A stretch of 6,931 bases of DNA from Bacillota bacterium (GTDB lineage Bacteria > Bacillota_A > Clostridia > Peptostreptococcales > Anaerovoracaceae), in contig JAFRWH010000158.1 in the NCBI GenBank assembly GCA_017438085.1, positions 1 through 6,931 on the forward strand. Reading direction: 5' to 3'. The position numbers and the translations under genes are program-made. Positions within the stretch are counted from its first letter, which is position 1. Each line of letters begins with the position of its first letter. The notes under the pieces are model-generated. The model had not been told where the DNA came from. It saw only the letters and a program-made list of their open reading frames with translations, and ran no database searches. Of this stretch, positions 6,247 to 6,931 are shown in pieces.

Positions 6247-6931
6247 ATGCAGGTAGTTTTCAGCAAATGCCCCGTAGGCGCCGCAACTGAGATAATCATG
6301 CGCAATGGAGCCCTGATCGATATGATAGAGCGTTCGGGCGGGAGATTCACCCTGCTCCAGTCCATGGCCCCGGAGAACCAGAAGGCGCATTTTACGCAGG
6401 AAGCGCCGCTGCACTTCAGGGACGGAGGCAACATGCCGCCGATCTGGGCGCAGTCGAAAGGCGACCGTTCCGTGCTGCTGGGCGCGACAAGGCAATACGA
6501 GAGGGTCGGACTTTTCGTCAAAGCGGATTCGCCGCTGAACGAGGTATCCGGACTTAAGGGCAGACGCATCGCCATACCCGTAAGGGATCAAGCGGTTTTC
6601 GACTTCAGAAAATACACGGCCATCCGGGGCGTTGAAACGCTTCTCGGATATTACGGACTTACCCCTGACGATGTGGAGTACGTGCCCATCAAGTGCTTTG
6701 ACGCGCCGCCGAAGCCCATAGAAGGCTTCACCACAAAAACCAGGGACTCAGACTTCCTGACCCAGGACGTCCTTGCAGTCCTCGACGGACAGGCTGATGC
6801 GGTATTCTGCAATTCCATAAAAGCGGTAAGGCATGCGGATGCGGGCCTTATGAAGAATCTGATACCGGAGGCAGAGCAGATCCCAGGGTCCTATGTCAAC
6901 AATAACAGCTGTCTGCTGATAACCTGCACAA
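6247..6931 (+). CDS. DszB-like desulfinase / NMT1-SsuA-fold protein, N-terminal 228 residues (3' end outside window)
   Basis: The visible part has a type II periplasmic-binding-protein fold pattern (VFSKCPVGAA, LKGRRIAIPV, GYYGLTPDDVEYVPI, VLDGQADAVFCNS), which automated annotation would call an ABC transporter or NMT1-like substrate-binding protein. Two points argue for a cytoplasmic enzyme. The start is fixed by its ribosome site and there is no signal peptide or lipobox. The sequence also aligns from its first residues with DszB, the 2'-hydroxybiphenyl-2-sulfinate desulfinase: FSKCPVG (C8) matches YSNCPVP (C27), AHFT (H48) matches VHFT (H60), and FRDGGNMPP (R58) matches TRFGGEIPP (R70), with the same ten-residue His-Arg spacing. 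DszB removes sulfite from an aryl sulfinate using that cysteine. The substrate here is unknown. DszB has about 365 residues, so roughly the last third is missing. The gene diverges from the operon on its left. DszB residues were recalled from memory. Confidence 0.85.
   Translation, partial: MQVVFSKCPVGAATEIIMRNGALIDMIERSGGRFTLLQSMAPENQKAHFTQEAPLHFRDGGNMPPIWAQSKGDRSVLLGATRQYERVGLFVKADSPLNEVSGLKGRRIAIPVRDQAVFDFRKYTAIRGVETLLGYYGLTPDDVEYVPIKCFDAPPKPIEGFTTKTRDSDFLTQDVLAVLDGQADAVFCNSIKAVRHADAGLMKNLIPEAEQIPGSYVNNNSCLLITCT

Noticed and set aside
6144..6575. Upstream in-frame extension of the GNAT remnant to 189 codons
   Set aside because: The extension runs antisense through the DszB-like gene and its promoter. 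GNAT similarity and a ribosome site both point to ATG 6141-6143.
6247..6931. Calling the right-hand gene an ABC transporter substrate-binding protein
   Set aside because: The start is well fixed and there is no signal peptide or lipobox. The catalytic Cys/His/Arg pattern of DszB fits better, although the fold is the same and the missing C-terminus leaves some doubt.
1..6931. RNA genes, riboswitches, CRISPR arrays, insertion sequences, prophage or defence genes
   Set aside because: I looked on both strands and saw no tRNA-like folds, no regularly spaced repeats, no transposase motifs and no long leader regions. The only gap above 100 bases is 5983-6246, described in the features.

Overview
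The window looks like a piece of a chromosome from a Gram-positive anaerobe of the Clostridia. The evidence is strong AAGGAGG-type Shine-Dalgarno sites, a secreted protein carrying three SLH (S-layer homology) repeats, a GH2 glycosidase of a type common in Firmicutes, and a base composition that looks balanced to mildly GC-rich by eye. No species-level assignment is justified. There are no RNA genes, insertion sequences, CRISPR arrays or phage genes that I can see.

Layout. (1) Bases 1-792, plus strand: the 3' part of a glycoside hydrolase family 2 gene, with both catalytic glutamates present. (2) Bases 807-5982, minus strand: a tight three-gene operon read right to left. It encodes a large exported protein that joins a DUF3089 alpha/beta-hydrolase, three SLH repeats and a HAD phosphatase; then a COG3199/AcoX-type ATP-NAD kinase-like protein; then an MmgE/PrpD-family protein. 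The gaps between these genes are 14 and 5 bases. The operon ends in an intrinsic terminator whose loop contains the last gene's stop codon and whose T-tract runs into the stop codon of the convergent GH2 gene. (3) Bases 5983-6246: a divergent intergenic region. It holds a 45-codon remnant of a GNAT acetyltransferase, a probable extended -10 promoter for the operon placed inside the remnant's meaningless tail, and a good extended -10 promoter for the rightward gene, with an 8-base direct repeat over its core. (4) Bases 6247-6931, plus strand: the first 228 codons of a periplasmic-binding-protein-fold protein. It has no signal peptide and keeps the Cys/His/Arg arrangement of the DszB desulfinase active site, so it is probably a cytoplasmic enzyme rather than a transporter component.

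How the genes work together is not known. The operon pairs a wall-anchored hydrolase/phosphatase with two soluble cytoplasmic enzymes, a nucleotide-kinase-like protein and a dehydratase/decarboxylase/epimerase-fold protein. That suggests scavenging at the surface followed by internal metabolism of a small acid, but the substrate cannot be read from the sequence. The best leads for new biology are the SLH-centred double-enzyme fusion, the AcoX-like/MmgE pair, and the DszB-like protein in a probable anaerobe.
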